This document shows positions 36,994-45,709 of a DNA stretch of 64,000 bases, piece by piece. The notes below the pieces were generated by a model. It saw only the letters and a program-made list of their open reading frames with translations, was not told where the DNA came from and did not search any database. Numbering within the stretch: the first letter of the stretch is position 1; each line of letters opens with the position of its first letter. Location of the stretch: the NCBI RefSeq assembly GCF_012584455.1, contig NZ_JABAEB010000013.1, positions 82,959 through 146,958 of the forward strand, read 5' to 3'. The position numbers and the translations under genes are program-made. Origin of the DNA: Shewanella oncorhynchi (GTDB lineage Bacteria; Pseudomonadota; Gammaproteobacteria; Enterobacterales; Shewanellaceae).

Positions 36994-37680
36994 TTGTCAG
37001 TGAGCACAGTGTTTTATAATGACTACGCCGAAATACTCGCGGCACAGTATTTGTCTAAAACCTTTGAAGAAGTGCATTCGAGTTGGTTGCATCATCTTTT
37101 GCCTCTACTTACTAAAAATACATTGTCGATATTGGATGTAGGAGCTGGTTCTGGCCGGGATGTGTATTATTTAGCCGAAAAAGCACAGGGCAAAGAGACA
37201 CAAATTATTGCAGTCGAACCTGCGGTTGTTTTAGCGAAAATGGGGCAGGTGTTAACGCGGGATCTACCCGTGCGTTGGATTGAGGATGGTTTACCTCAGT
37301 TGCAAAAAGTGGTTGGCCTAGCGCAACAGTTTGATCTGATTTTACTCAGCGCAGTGTGGATGCATTTATCTCCCTCAGAACGCCCACTTGCACTAGCAAC
37401 ACTCTCACGCTTACTCAATTCGACTGGACTTTTAGTCATCAGTTTGCGCCATGGCCCAAGCCCCGATGCGCGCGTTATGCACCCAGTCAGTGCCGATGAA
37501 CTGCTCACACTGGCTGCAGATTGTCAGCTACAACTTTTAGATTTGAGCCAAGATGAAACCGATAAACTCGGTCGCTCACAAGTGCATTGGCAGACGCTAG
37601 TTTTCACACCCAAACTGATGCCAAACGTAAATGCACCTGAAGCAAGCGTTATTATTCAGGAGCGACTGAATGCCGATTGA
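36994..37680 (+). CDS. Class I SAM-dependent methyltransferase
   Basis: 228 residues (TTG start; a GTG at 37000 is equally possible, with AAAGGATC upstream). Motif I is LDVGAGSGRDVYYLAE, the acidic residue of motif II is in IIAVEP, and motif IV is FDLILLSAVWMHL. It lacks the (D/N)PPY motif of DNA amino-methyltransferases. It resembles small-molecule, protein or RNA methyltransferases of the UbiE/Methyltransf_25 type. Its end overlaps the start of the HNH nuclease gene by 11 bases, so the two are a coupled unit. Substrate unknown. Confidence 0.85.
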   Translation: MSVSTVFYNDYAEILAAQYLSKTFEEVHSSWLHHLLPLLTKNTLSILDVGAGSGRDVYYLAEKAQGKETQIIAVEPAVVLAKMGQVLTRDLPVRWIEDGLPQLQKVVGLAQQFDLILLSAVWMHLSPSERPLALATLSRLLNSTGLLVISLRHGPSPDARVMHPVSADELLTLAADCQLQLLDLSQDETDKLGRSQVHWQTLVFTPKLMPNVNAPEASVIIQERLNAD

Positions 37681-38731
37681 TGCGAGAAGACAAGTTGAAT
37701 TTATTAGCTATTTACAACGTCTGCTAGTTGAAGGGGATTTCGTTGCAACATACAAATTTGCCTTACTGCATGCGATCGCCGATATCTGTATCGAACGGCC
37801 ATTAATACTCAATGCCGAGCCTGCGCTGAAAACTGCGATCAGTATTGATGATTTGGTAGAGAAGTTTATTGAACTTTACTGGCAACACTCTTTGCCTTTT
37901 GGTGCCAATGATGGGTATTTTGTCCTGATCCAAAATAGTGGAAAGCAATCAGCCTTGATCAACAGTTTGATTGAACTACGCCATCAAGGTGTTAACAGTC
38001 TATCCCAGTTAAAAGCGCATCTTAGTTATCCAGCTTTATTGCGTAAAACGCGCTGTACGTTTAAAGATGGCCCCTTATGGCGCTTACAAAACTTGTCTCG
38101 TAATGAAGAATGTTTCCTTTATCCCCATGATAAAACGAAAAATTACATCGAGTTGAATCCGGGTATCGCATTTTGCTTCAAGCGATTTCACGATTTAGTG
38201 GTGTCATTGGCTCGTACTCAATGGGTACAAAAAATCGCCGAGTTTCCAACAAATCAGGTCATTATAGGCAGTAAAGGCAATTTAAGTGAGTTTCTGTTTG
38301 GTAGCGACAGACAGACGATCACCCATGCTAGACCTGTACTGCTTGATATCCAAAAAGGCCAATGCTTCTATTGCCAAAAATCATTAAAAGAAACAGGCGA
38401 AGTGGATCATTTTATCCCTTGGGCACGATATCCTAATGATTTAGGCCATAATTTTGTCCTCGCACATAGCAGTTGTAATAATCAAAAACGCGATCACCTT
38501 GCCGCTCAGCACCATAAAGATAACTGGTATGAGCAAAATATTATCCAGCATGGCCAAACGTTACACTCTGAACTCAGTCGATATTTCGTCTGTGAGAGTG
38601 ATCGCTCTGAAGCCATTACGACTTGGGCTTATCAGCTTGCAGGACAAAATCGCTCGCCTCTCTGGCTCGATAAAAAGACCTTTGTGCCTTTTAATGCATT
38701 AGACAATGACCTGTCAAATACAGCAATTTAG
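37670..38731 (+). CDS. HNH endonuclease
   Basis: 353 residues. The C-terminal third carries an HNH module: CFYCQKSL (zinc Cys pair), EVDHFIPWAR (His of the first H), GHNFVLAHSSCNNQKRDHL (Asn, second Cys region and final His). The N-terminal ~220 residues are not recognised; they are mostly helical, with IDDLVEKFIELYWQHSLPFG and a central LWRLQNLSR. It overlaps the methyltransferase gene by 11 bases. No restriction-modification specificity subunit is nearby. The pairing suggests modification plus cleavage, but the target is unknown. Confidence 0.85.
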   Translation: MPIDARRQVEFISYLQRLLVEGDFVATYKFALLHAIADICIERPLILNAEPALKTAISIDDLVEKFIELYWQHSLPFGANDGYFVLIQNSGKQSALINSLIELRHQGVNSLSQLKAHLSYPALLRKTRCTFKDGPLWRLQNLSRNEECFLYPHDKTKNYIELNPGIAFCFKRFHDLVVSLARTQWVQKIAEFPTNQVIIGSKGNLSEFLFGSDRQTITHARPVLLDIQKGQCFYCQKSLKETGEVDHFIPWARYPNDLGHNFVLAHSSCNNQKRDHLAAQHHKDNWYEQNIIQHGQTLHSELSRYFVCESDRSEAITTWAYQLAGQNRSPLWLDKKTFVPFNALDNDLSNTAI

Positions 38732-39061
38732 AGCATGCTCACAGTTTTATGGCACTTATTTTTAGCACTCGCCAAGGTCGAGTGATCTTAAAGCATTTGT
38801 TCCTGCAATTGAGTGAGCAACGCTGCCAAGCTAAAGTAATCAATGAACTATTTACATGTTATCTTGGTGGCATTACATTTTATCTTCATTGATTTTGTTA
38901 CCTGTTGATAGTAAAGGTTTAATTTCTGACAAGGTAATTGATTTCAAAGAGAATAAGGAGTATTTGGTAGACATATATGGCGCACTCGTTCAGTGACAAC
39001 AAGCAGATGAATGCACCATGGAATTTATTGATAATACATGTCTAGTTTTGGAGGTTTGATG
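38732..39061. other. Intergenic region
   Basis: About 330 bases between the HNH gene and the lipoprotein gene. No open frame with a ribosome binding site and no strong terminator was found. The right end carries the GGAGG Shine-Dalgarno of the lipoprotein gene. Confidence 0.5.
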
Positions 39062-39487
39062 ATGAAATCGATTTTCTTACTGCCCATATCTGTGCTTGTG
39101 CTGATAGGTTGTACAACGCCTAAATCGCCGAGCGAAGTCTATGACGAGTACAATACTAAGGTACAGCAGGGGATGAGTTATCAAGAGGACAAGGCTTACT
39201 ATACCCAACGTAAGCAAGCGGATGTTGAGTCTAAGTTCCCACAGTATATGCAGCAGATGAAGCTGTCCCGCGATGAAGTGATCGCATCTTATCTTTCATT
39301 TTCAAAAGCGACTGCCAAGTGCAAAGCACTCACCTTAGTGTCGCAGGTGATAGAAGGGGATACGGCCGTCCTTGAATATGCACAAAAAGATCTCTGTGGT
39401 AATGCATCGGAGGCGAATGAAAAACAAAGAATTAGCATGATAAATGAAGGTGGTTGGAAAATTGATGAGCTCCAAATTAGTCTCTAA
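39062..39487 (+). CDS. Small lipoprotein, function unknown
   Basis: 141 residues. Lipoprotein signal MKSIFLLPISVLVLIGC with the lipobox LIGC and Thr-Thr after the Cys, so probably sent to the outer membrane. The ATG at 39062 is chosen because GGAGG lies seven bases before it; an ATG codon immediately precedes it. The mature part is hydrophilic (SPSEVYDEYNTKVQQGMSY), with two further Cys (KCKALT, DLCGN), and ends in a beta pattern seen in DUF4878/NTF2-like lipoproteins, which is a weak resemblance only. Confidence 0.75.
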   Translation: MKSIFLLPISVLVLIGCTTPKSPSEVYDEYNTKVQQGMSYQEDKAYYTQRKQADVESKFPQYMQQMKLSRDEVIASYLSFSKATAKCKALTLVSQVIEGDTAVLEYAQKDLCGNASEANEKQRISMINEGGWKIDELQISL

Positions 39488-39508
39488 ATCATTTGGAATG
39501 TCATATCA

Positions 39509-40093
39509 ATGACAGGATTTTATGAGTTTTTTAGCCAGCCAAACGGAGTTGAGGTTACTTGCCCCCATTGTATTGGCTGCGCCACTTTTACCTTTGCCCA
39601 TGTTTTTCGTTTAGAGAAAAAAGATGTGCATTTATTTGAGGGTAGGCAGTTTGAGATCAAGCAGTTTAATCAAAGGTTTGCCCATAAATGGCCTGGTGTG
39701 CTGTTTTTCCCTCCGCTATTGGATGCTTCTTGGCGGGAAAAATTGCCAGAAAAATACCAAGGTACTTCGACTTGGGAACATAGGGCGAACAGTGCTTTTA
39801 CAGATGGTACAGATCTTGGTCTTATTTGTTGTTATCAGTGTATGGCAAAACAGAAACATCGACTTGAATGGCCCAATGACGCATTTTATTCCCTTGAGTT
39901 TAAAGGTCATTCACTTTGGGCATTTAATAAACAGATGATGCTTCAGATCCGTGATTATATTCAGGCCAAAGATCGCAATGCAGTATTCGAGTCTGAGCCG
40001 ATAGTCATTCGACATTTGCCGACAATTTTTAAACTGGCTAAAAATCGCGAGATATTGGTTAAAAAAATTAATAAGCTAATTTATAGCCCATAG
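39509..40093 (+). CDS. Hypothetical protein with two Cys-pair motifs
   Basis: 194 residues, unrecognised. CPHCIGC near residue 18 and CCYQC near 110 could form one zinc-binding site. The middle is rich in aromatic residues (WPGVLFFPPLLDASW) and the end is basic. No export signal. It follows the lipoprotein gene by 21 bases on the same strand, so they may be co-transcribed. Confidence 0.65.
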   Translation: MTGFYEFFSQPNGVEVTCPHCIGCATFTFAHVFRLEKKDVHLFEGRQFEIKQFNQRFAHKWPGVLFFPPLLDASWREKLPEKYQGTSTWEHRANSAFTDGTDLGLICCYQCMAKQKHRLEWPNDAFYSLEFKGHSLWAFNKQMMLQIRDYIQAKDRNAVFESEPIVIRHLPTIFKLAKNREILVKKINKLIYSP

Positions 40094-40212
40094 TTTCTAC
40101 ATACCTATTTCAAAGACTTGTGTGGTCAATCTCATCGAGTAGTTGTGTTAAGTTTTCTGTGACTCGGATATTTGCTTTTCTATTAGTTATTACAGTTAGC
40201 GGGTCTATTATC

Positions 40213-40839
40213 ATGTCGAAATATCATATTGGCACTACCAAGGATGAATTCGAACCCGGTTCTGGCGGCCATATACTTCGTAACAAACTCGCGATAACCG
40301 ATGAAGAGGATATGGCAGAGGTAGAGACACAGTTGTTACTAAAGCTTTATGAGTACGTGTTTCAATCTGGTGTTATTGAAAGTGAGCATCTATCGGTTGG
40401 TATGCTCTTTGAGTGGCATCGAAAATGGTTCGGTAATGTTTATTACTGGGCTGGTGAGCGGCGTACAGTCAATATGGGAAAAGGTGGTTTCGAATTTACG
40501 GCAGCGGCTCAAATACTTAAGTGTCTCACTCAATTTGAAAAGGAATATTTAAGTAAGTTCAATAGGTTAAATTCATTTTCTAGAGACGAAGTTGTGAGTT
40601 ATTTGGCTGAAAGTCATGTGGAATTTATCCTAATTCACCCATTTAGGGAGGGAAATGGACGTTTGTCACGTTTGATACTCGATGTGATGGCAGTAAAGGC
40701 GGGTTATCTCCCACTTGATTATGGGATTTGGGAACAACATAGAGATTTTTATTTTAAGTCAATTCAAGCAGGGTTGGGTGGGGATTATCAACATATGGCT
40801 CGTTTGGTAAACGATGTGCTCAGCGCTAAAAATGAATGA
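40213..40839 (+). CDS. Fic domain protein (probable AMP-transferase)
   Basis: 208 residues from the ATG at 40213 (MSKYHIGTT). A longer frame upstream would add a hydrophobic leader that makes no sense for this enzyme. The Fic core is complete: HPFREGNGRLSR, with catalytic His142 and the phosphate-binding Gly/Asn/Arg; the target-docking flap region is VNMGKGGFEF, preceded by FGNVYYWAGERR. Fic enzymes usually transfer AMP from ATP to hydroxyls of target proteins and are held off by an inhibitory helix with (S/T)xxxE(G/N). I do not see that motif clearly in this protein, so a separate inhibitor is expected. A 51-codon gene ends three bases away on the opposite strand. Confidence 0.88.
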   Translation: MSKYHIGTTKDEFEPGSGGHILRNKLAITDEEDMAEVETQLLLKLYEYVFQSGVIESEHLSVGMLFEWHRKWFGNVYYWAGERRTVNMGKGGFEFTAAAQILKCLTQFEKEYLSKFNRLNSFSRDEVVSYLAESHVEFILIHPFREGNGRLSRLILDVMAVKAGYLPLDYGIWEQHRDFYFKSIQAGLGGDYQHMARLVNDVLSAKNE

Positions 40840-40842
40840 AGT

Positions 40843-40998
40843 TTATGCTAAGGTCAAATGACTGAAACGGCTTTTTTGGGCCTTCAATTTTGCTTCAACT
40901 TCAGCCGTAGTTTTACCCGTCTCAATAGCGGTTGAACTGGCCACAGCGCGATAGAGTCGATTTTGAGTCACTTGTGTGTTTTTTGATTTAGTTTTCAT
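40843..40998 (-). CDS. Small protein facing fic, candidate Fic inhibitor
   Basis: 51 residues, read by hand from the complementary strand. It begins MKTKSKNTQVTQNRLYRAV, and the central segment ASSTAIETG fits the Fic-inhibitory pattern SxxxE, with Thr-Gly after the Glu instead of Gly or Asn. The rest is charged and helical (TAEVEAKLKAQKSRF). The ribosome binding site TTGAGG lies eight bases upstream, and a perfect TATAAT (minus strand, 41025-41030) lies in its leader. Its stop is three bases from the fic stop. Known antitoxins of this type (VbhA, FicA, YhfG) precede their Fic gene on the same strand, so this arrangement would be unusual. Confidence 0.5.
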   Translation of the reverse strand: MKTKSKNTQVTQNRLYRAVASSTAIETGKTTAEVEAKLKAQKSRFSHLTLA

Positions 40999-41122
40999 AG
41001 GATCAACCTCAATTAAGTGCATGAATTATAGCACTCTAGATAACGAATAGACAGCTGTGTATCCAAGGCCCAAAGCAGCAATACTTCATGTTTTACCAAT
41101 CATATCGCTCTTTAGATATCGA

Positions 41123-41156
41123 TAAAAAGTCGTCAGTAGGTTCTCCAATGACGACT
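41123..41156 (-). terminator. Rho-independent terminator of the ABC-F gene
   Basis: On the minus strand, stem AGTCGTCA / TGACGACT with a 13-base loop, followed by TTTTT, about 50 bases after the ABC-F stop. Confidence 0.8.
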
Positions 41157-41204
41157 CTTTTAATCAAGCTGACATAGCCGATTAAGGTTTATCAAAGCAC
41201 AACA

Positions 41205-42815
41205 TTACGCGCTTTTTCTCGCTTCCATTTCTGCTTGGCTTGAAAGGTACTCATCGAAAGTGCCTTGGAAGTTAATCACTTTTTTATCTTTAATATCAAT
41301 GATACGTGTTGCGAGTGACGATACAAACTCACGGTCATGACTGACGAATATCAAAGTGCCTTCAAAGTCTTTCAACGCATTATTGAGTGCTTCGATGGCT
41401 TCCATGTCCATGTGGTTAGTCGGTTCGTCCATGATTAGCACATTGATGTCTTGCATCATTAACTTACCGAATAACAAGCGGTTTTTCTCTCCGCCTGAAC
41501 AGTTACGGGCTTTCTTGTTCGCGTCATCTTCAGTGAACAGCAGACGGCCTAACATGGCGCGTACCATAAGGTCGTTGTGCTTAGGTTGGCGCCACTGTGA
41601 CATCCAATCCATTAATGTATAGTCATTATCAAATTCGTCACTGCTGTCTTGTGGACAGTAGCCGATTGATGCGTTTTCTGACCACTTGATCACGCCTTTA
41701 TTATGTTCTAAATCATTGACTAAGCAGCGTAGGAAAGTGGTTTTCCCCACGCCGTTTTCGCCGATAATCGCTAATTTTGCACCGGCTTCGAGGATTAAGT
41801 CGCCGCCTTCGAATAGCAGCTCACCATCAAACCCGTGGGCCAAATCTTCGAGGATCAGTGCTTGGCGATGCATTTTCTTGCCAGCATCGAAACGAATAGA
41901 AGGGTGAATACGGCTTGATGATTTCACTTCATCAAGCTTGATCTTGTCCATTTTTTTCGCGCGCGAGCTGGCTTGTTTTGCCTTAGATGCGTTGGCACCG
42001 AAGCGGTTAACGAAGTCTTGCAGTTCTTCGATTTCAGCACTCTTCTTGGCGTTGCCCGATAATAATTGTTCACGGATCAAAGACGATTGTGCGAGGAAGT
42101 ATTCGTAGTTACCAGGGTAAATGCGCAGTTCGCCGTAATCGATATCGGCCATGTGGGTACATACGGCATTCAAGAAATGCCTATCATGGGAAATAATGAT
42201 CATGGTGCATTTGCGTTTGTTCAACTCGGCTTCTAACCAGCTAATGGTATGTATGTCCAAGTTGTTGGTTGGTTCGTCGAGCAGCAAAATATCTGGGTTG
42301 GCAAATAGTGCTTGTGCCAACAATACCCGCAGTTTCCAACCCGGTGCTACTTGTTGCATTAGGCCGTAATGAAAAGATTCTTCAATACCCGCTTCGAGCA
42401 GAATTTCACCGGCGCGGCTTTCGGCGCTGTAGCCATCCATTTCGGCAAATTCACTTTCAAGATCGCCAACGCGCATGCCATCTTCTTCGGTCATATTCGG
42501 ATTGGCGTAGATTGCATCGCGTTCCTGTTTGACTTTCCACAGGGCAACATCCCCCATGATCACCGCATCGATCACACTGTATTGTTCAAACGCGAACTGA
42601 TCTTGGCTTAGGGTACCGACTTTTAAGCCGGGCGTGATGGACACATTGCCAGAGGTTGGCGCTAACGCTCCGCTGAGGATCTTCATAAAGGTCGATTTGC
42701 CACAGCCATTCGCGCCGATCAAACCATAGCGGTGACCGTTGCCAAATTTCGCTGAAATGTTTTCAAACAATGGCTCAGGGCCAAACTGCATCGTGATGTT
42801 CGCGGTAGAGATCAA
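41205..42815 (-). CDS. ybiT: ABC-F family ATPase, YbiT type
   Basis: Soluble double-ATPase protein acting on ribosomes, with no membrane domain. 536 residues. Walker A twice (GANGCGKST, GENGVGKTT), signature in the second half (CSGGEKNRLLFGK), and Walker B twice (DILLLDEPTNNLD, VLIMDEPTNHMD). The inter-domain linker is charged (KKSAEIEELQDFVNRFGANASKAKQASSRAKKM). The length and the degenerate first signature (APGWKLRVLLAQ) fit the YbiT subgroup rather than EttA or Uup. Transcribed alone with its own terminator. Confidence 0.88.
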   Translation of the reverse strand: MISTANITMQFGPEPLFENISAKFGNGHRYGLIGANGCGKSTFMKILSGALAPTSGNVSITPGLKVGTLSQDQFAFEQYSVIDAVIMGDVALWKVKQERDAIYANPNMTEEDGMRVGDLESEFAEMDGYSAESRAGEILLEAGIEESFHYGLMQQVAPGWKLRVLLAQALFANPDILLLDEPTNNLDIHTISWLEAELNKRKCTMIIISHDRHFLNAVCTHMADIDYGELRIYPGNYEYFLAQSSLIREQLLSGNAKKSAEIEELQDFVNRFGANASKAKQASSRAKKMDKIKLDEVKSSSRIHPSIRFDAGKKMHRQALILEDLAHGFDGELLFEGGDLILEAGAKLAIIGENGVGKTTFLRCLVNDLEHNKGVIKWSENASIGYCPQDSSDEFDNDYTLMDWMSQWRQPKHNDLMVRAMLGRLLFTEDDANKKARNCSGGEKNRLLFGKLMMQDINVLIMDEPTNHMDMEAIEALNNALKDFEGTLIFVSHDREFVSSLATRIIDIKDKKVINFQGTFDEYLSSQAEMEARKSA

Positions 42816-43490
42816 AGGAGCTTTCCTAGGTATTTGCTAACGGGGATTGTGACAAACAAGCCTCAAAATGAAACATGCGCTTCACCCACTCTAAGCCAAA
42901 ACATTAAAGTTGGGATAATAAGGTCGCGGAGTATACAGACTAAGGGCTAAAGATGCGAGCAAGGATGTGATGCGCAGCTATAAATCGAGCCGTTTCAGTT
43001 GCGTTTATTTTGAGGTTGACCCAAGGCATCAGCGGATCATAGGTAAAATTTAGAAACGGGTTTGAGCTTGATGCTGAGTTCATACCTGTTAGCGTGATAT
43101 CGCGGATATGCAGATTAAAACCGTCGGCTGCGGCGTATTTTCTTTGCCCTAAAGCCGATGCCAAACCTCGCTAGCGCAAATAAAAGAAGGCGTTTAGCTT
43201 ATTTACCGTTATTATTCCCGCAGTTTTGTCGAGCAGCAGATTTTACGGCTAATATTTAATGGCTCAGTTTGGAGGCTTCAGGTCCTTAAGATTTAAGATC
43301 TAAGCATCGCGAGCAATAAGGCTTAACGCCCTATGCTATTGCCGTAGCAACGTCAGTGGCTCATGAATTCATAACTTGAGTGATTTCTCTAATCGCGAAT
43401 TTTAGTAGCGAATTGAGTCACTCGTTTAACAACTCAAAACCGTAAACTAATACAGTAAAATCAGCCAATAGGGCTGAACTTGGAATTCCC
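42816..43490. other. Intergenic region
   Basis: About 675 bases between divergent ybiT and the VF530 gene. A minus-strand frame at 42940-43164 begins with TTG directly after an in-frame stop and lacks a ribosome binding site; it may be a gene remnant. No clear RNA or repeat was found. Confidence 0.45.
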
Positions 43491-44099
43491 ATGATTGAAG
43501 AGCAACAGAACAACCCATTACACGGCCTCAAACTCGAGACAATGATCACTGAGTTAGTCGATTTTTATGGCTGGAAAATTTTATACGCGGCATTAAAGCT
43601 AGGTTGCTTTAACACCAACCCGACCATTGAGGCCTGTATTATTTTCCTCAAGAAGACTGAGTGGGCGCGGGAGAAAGTGGAAAACTTTTACCTGTATCGA
43701 TTCAAGCGTATGCCTAAAGCCGTCGGTGAGCAGTTTGATCTTAAGCCACGCGAACGAGGTTTTGCCTCAGGTATCGCGCCGCGTAAACCGATGGAACTCA
43801 CCATAGAATCTATCGCTAAAATGCAGGCACAAGCCAGCGCCGAGTACGAAGCGGGTAATAAACGTCCTAACTCTGGTTATGGTTCAGGTAAGAGCTTTGG
43901 TAATGGCTCAGGTAAAAGCTCAGGCAAAAAACCTACGGGTGGACGTGGCACCGGCTCTGGATATGGTTCATCGAATAGCAACTCACAGCGCCGCAGCGAA
44001 CCCAGAAACGAGCCAAGAAACGATTCAAGAATGGCTGAACGTTCAGGACCAAGCCCATCGACGGATGATAACGATCCGTGGGGCACTAAACGCGGCTAA
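43491..44099 (+). CDS. VF530 family protein with a Gly/Ser-rich tail
   Basis: 202 residues. The first ~75 residues match the VF530 (DUF2132) fold, a small helical domain suggested to bind DNA: NNPLHGLKLETMITELV, WKILYAALKLGCFNTNPT, FLKKTEWAREKVENFYLYRF. The rest is low complexity, Gly/Ser/Lys-rich, then Arg/Asn/Glu-rich (about 120-202), longer than in most members, and probably disordered. Function unknown. Confidence 0.8.
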   Translation: MIEEQQNNPLHGLKLETMITELVDFYGWKILYAALKLGCFNTNPTIEACIIFLKKTEWAREKVENFYLYRFKRMPKAVGEQFDLKPRERGFASGIAPRKPMELTIESIAKMQAQASAEYEAGNKRPNSGYGSGKSFGNGSGKSSGKKPTGGRGTGSGYGSSNSNSQRRSEPRNEPRNDSRMAERSGPSPSTDDNDPWGTKRG

Positions 44100-44302
44100 T
44101 CCCATGTCTGTCGAATTGAGTGGGCATGGTTTTTCACAGGCGTTAGTTTTACATTCGTGATTTACAGTGACTAGACTCAACTTGCTATTTTCGTACCCGT
44201 AAAAAATTAGCTCTGGTATGAGTTAGCTTTTGTAAGAGTCGTTTTGAAGTCATGGCTCTGGTTGTATGATAGAACATCTGATTTATCGCCTGATTTAAAG
44301 AG

Positions 44303-44338
44303 AAGAGGTTAGCTGTTGAATACAGCTAACCTCTTTTT
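44303..44338 (+). terminator. Strong Rho-independent terminator
   Basis: 14-base-pair perfect stem (AAGAGGTTAGCTGT / ACAGCTAACCTCTT) with a five-base loop, then TTTT. It lies 200 bases after the VF530 stop, so either this gene has a long 3' leader or a short RNA ends here. Confidence 0.85.
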
Positions 44339-44779
44339 TATGATTAACTATTCACTTTATTGCACTGAGGTGAGAAAAATATCGGGGATTATAGTTTTAG
44401 ATTTGCATATCAAGTGCATAACTAGTTAATTCATCAATTTGCAATCAGATGGTGCCGGTTGCTCATGTTTACGAGCAATACCAGCGCCTTCTCTAACTCC
44501 TGTGCTTTATACTTTGTGCCTTTTGTTCATCTTAGTCTGCTAAATGTCCAGAGTTAACGTCAAGGTGTTTGACGATACAGCTCCAAGGTAACCATTTAAA
44601 TGTTTGATTATCATTGGGTAAGTAGTTTTAGCCGTCTTGCTCCACCAGCATTCTCTGTTGCCAAACGCCGCTGCCGACTTGCAGATGCGTAATGGCCAAA
44701 CCATAGGTTTCGGCGCTGCCGTCATTCCGCGCTAAGGGATATTTCAATCACTACTATATGCGAACTGTGGTTAGGCTTA

Positions 44780-45121
44780 GCGGCTGGTGTTCGTTTGTGT
44801 CTAATGCGGGATTACTTAAGTTTGTCTGACATAGCTGAAAAACTGACAATGAGCCCAGCCACCTTAAAACGGTGTTTGCCCGAGATGGATTTAAACTTTG
44901 CCCAACTCGCTGATACTTGCTGATGAGACCCGTTTAATCAAAGCACTGTATTACTTGGCTACACCTGTGCAAGATGTATTGCCACTTCTTTATCCTTCAG
45001 CGACGCCAGTGATTATAGGCGTTCCTTTAAACGCTGGACTGGCCAATTCCCCACTTTTTCGCAGCTGGCTTGCTTAAGCCATAAGCTATTAAAAACTATC
45101 CTAGTAATATCTCTAAGCTGA
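44780..45121 (+). pseudogene. Remnant of an AraC family transcriptional regulator
   Basis: Two fragments of the AraC DNA-binding domain in different frames. The first helix-turn-helix (44789-44923) reads YLSLSDIAEKLTMSPATLKR and ends at TGA. The second (from 44978) reads IATSLSFSDASDYRRSFKRW followed by TGQFP, the classic AraC C-terminal signature, and ends at TGA 45119. The intervening part is frame-shifted, and the N-terminal ligand domain is mostly unrecognisable upstream (a possible trace at 44640-44750). It cannot make a functional protein. Confidence 0.75.
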
Positions 45122-45472
45122 TACTGTCGCGGTTTGCCTATTCCAAACGTGAATAACCATGCGTGAAAAACGTGGTTCAGTGAGAAAAACCCCGAAGTTA
45201 TATCCCGTATTTTGAATTTTTAGCGCATAAATAATCAATTTGGCGTTTTGTGGCCATTGCTGGTGAATCTTATATTTTATGCGGTTTTATAGGGGGTTCT
45301 GTTGATTGCGGTTTTATCTATGATGCAATGATTTAACCGAACGAATAACTAGACACTTTTTTCCATCGCTTTTTTGACTGTGCCATGGTCTCAGATAAAC
45401 AATGGCATTTATACTCGTTTTCCTATTGCAAAAAACGTGGTGAATAAAAGGCTGAGATGGAGGAACTGAGTG

Positions 45473-45709
45473 ATGAGTGACGAAAAAATCACTGGACTTT
45501 ATTTCATCGAGAAACTTCAACGCATTTGGATTACTTTTACATTTAGACATCCAGAGCCAGTAGATGACATCGACCATAAGACGTATATGGAGCTGCTAGA
45601 TAAAATAAAAAATTCAGATGGAACGCGATATGATTTGTACACCTATCTCCTATCAAAGCAAAACAAGTGCACAGACATTCTCCAATTTCTTAAAACACAC
45701 CCGCAGTGA
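45473..45709 (+). CDS. Hypothetical protein, 78 residues
   Basis: The start ATG at 45473 has GGAGGA eight bases upstream, a strong translation signal. Acidic, helical (IEKLQRIWITFTFRHPEPVDDIDHKTYMELLDKI). No family recognised. Its last ~90 bases overlap the first codons of the XRE regulator in another frame, so the two are probably coupled. Confidence 0.6.
   Translation: MSDEKITGLYFIEKLQRIWITFTFRHPEPVDDIDHKTYMELLDKIKNSDGTRYDLYTYLLSKQNKCTDILQFLKTHPQ

Larger units (their letters stand above)
44100..45472. other. Long gene-poor region with a gene remnant
   Basis: About 1.37 kb without an intact gene. It contains a strong terminator at 44303 and the remains of an AraC-type regulator (both listed). 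The direct repeat TGCGGTTTTAT occurs at 45280 and 45307, upstream of the XRE cluster. Confidence 0.6.

Noticed and set aside
36740..37045. Minus-strand frame of 101 residues overlapping the methyltransferase start
   Set aside because: It overlaps a well-supported gene, has no motif and starts inside the coding region of its neighbour.
40120..40212. N-terminal extension of the Fic protein with a hydrophobic leader
   Set aside because: No ribosome binding site at the upstream start, and a signal-like leader does not suit a cytoplasmic Fic enzyme. The ATG at 40213 begins the normal family sequence.
42940..43164. Minus-strand frame of 74 residues
   Set aside because: TTG start directly after an in-frame stop, no ribosome binding site and no recognised motif. 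At most a remnant.
45314..45577. Minus-strand frame of 87 residues opposite the 78-residue gene
   Set aside because: It overlaps a gene with a strong ribosome binding site, and its own start region has none.
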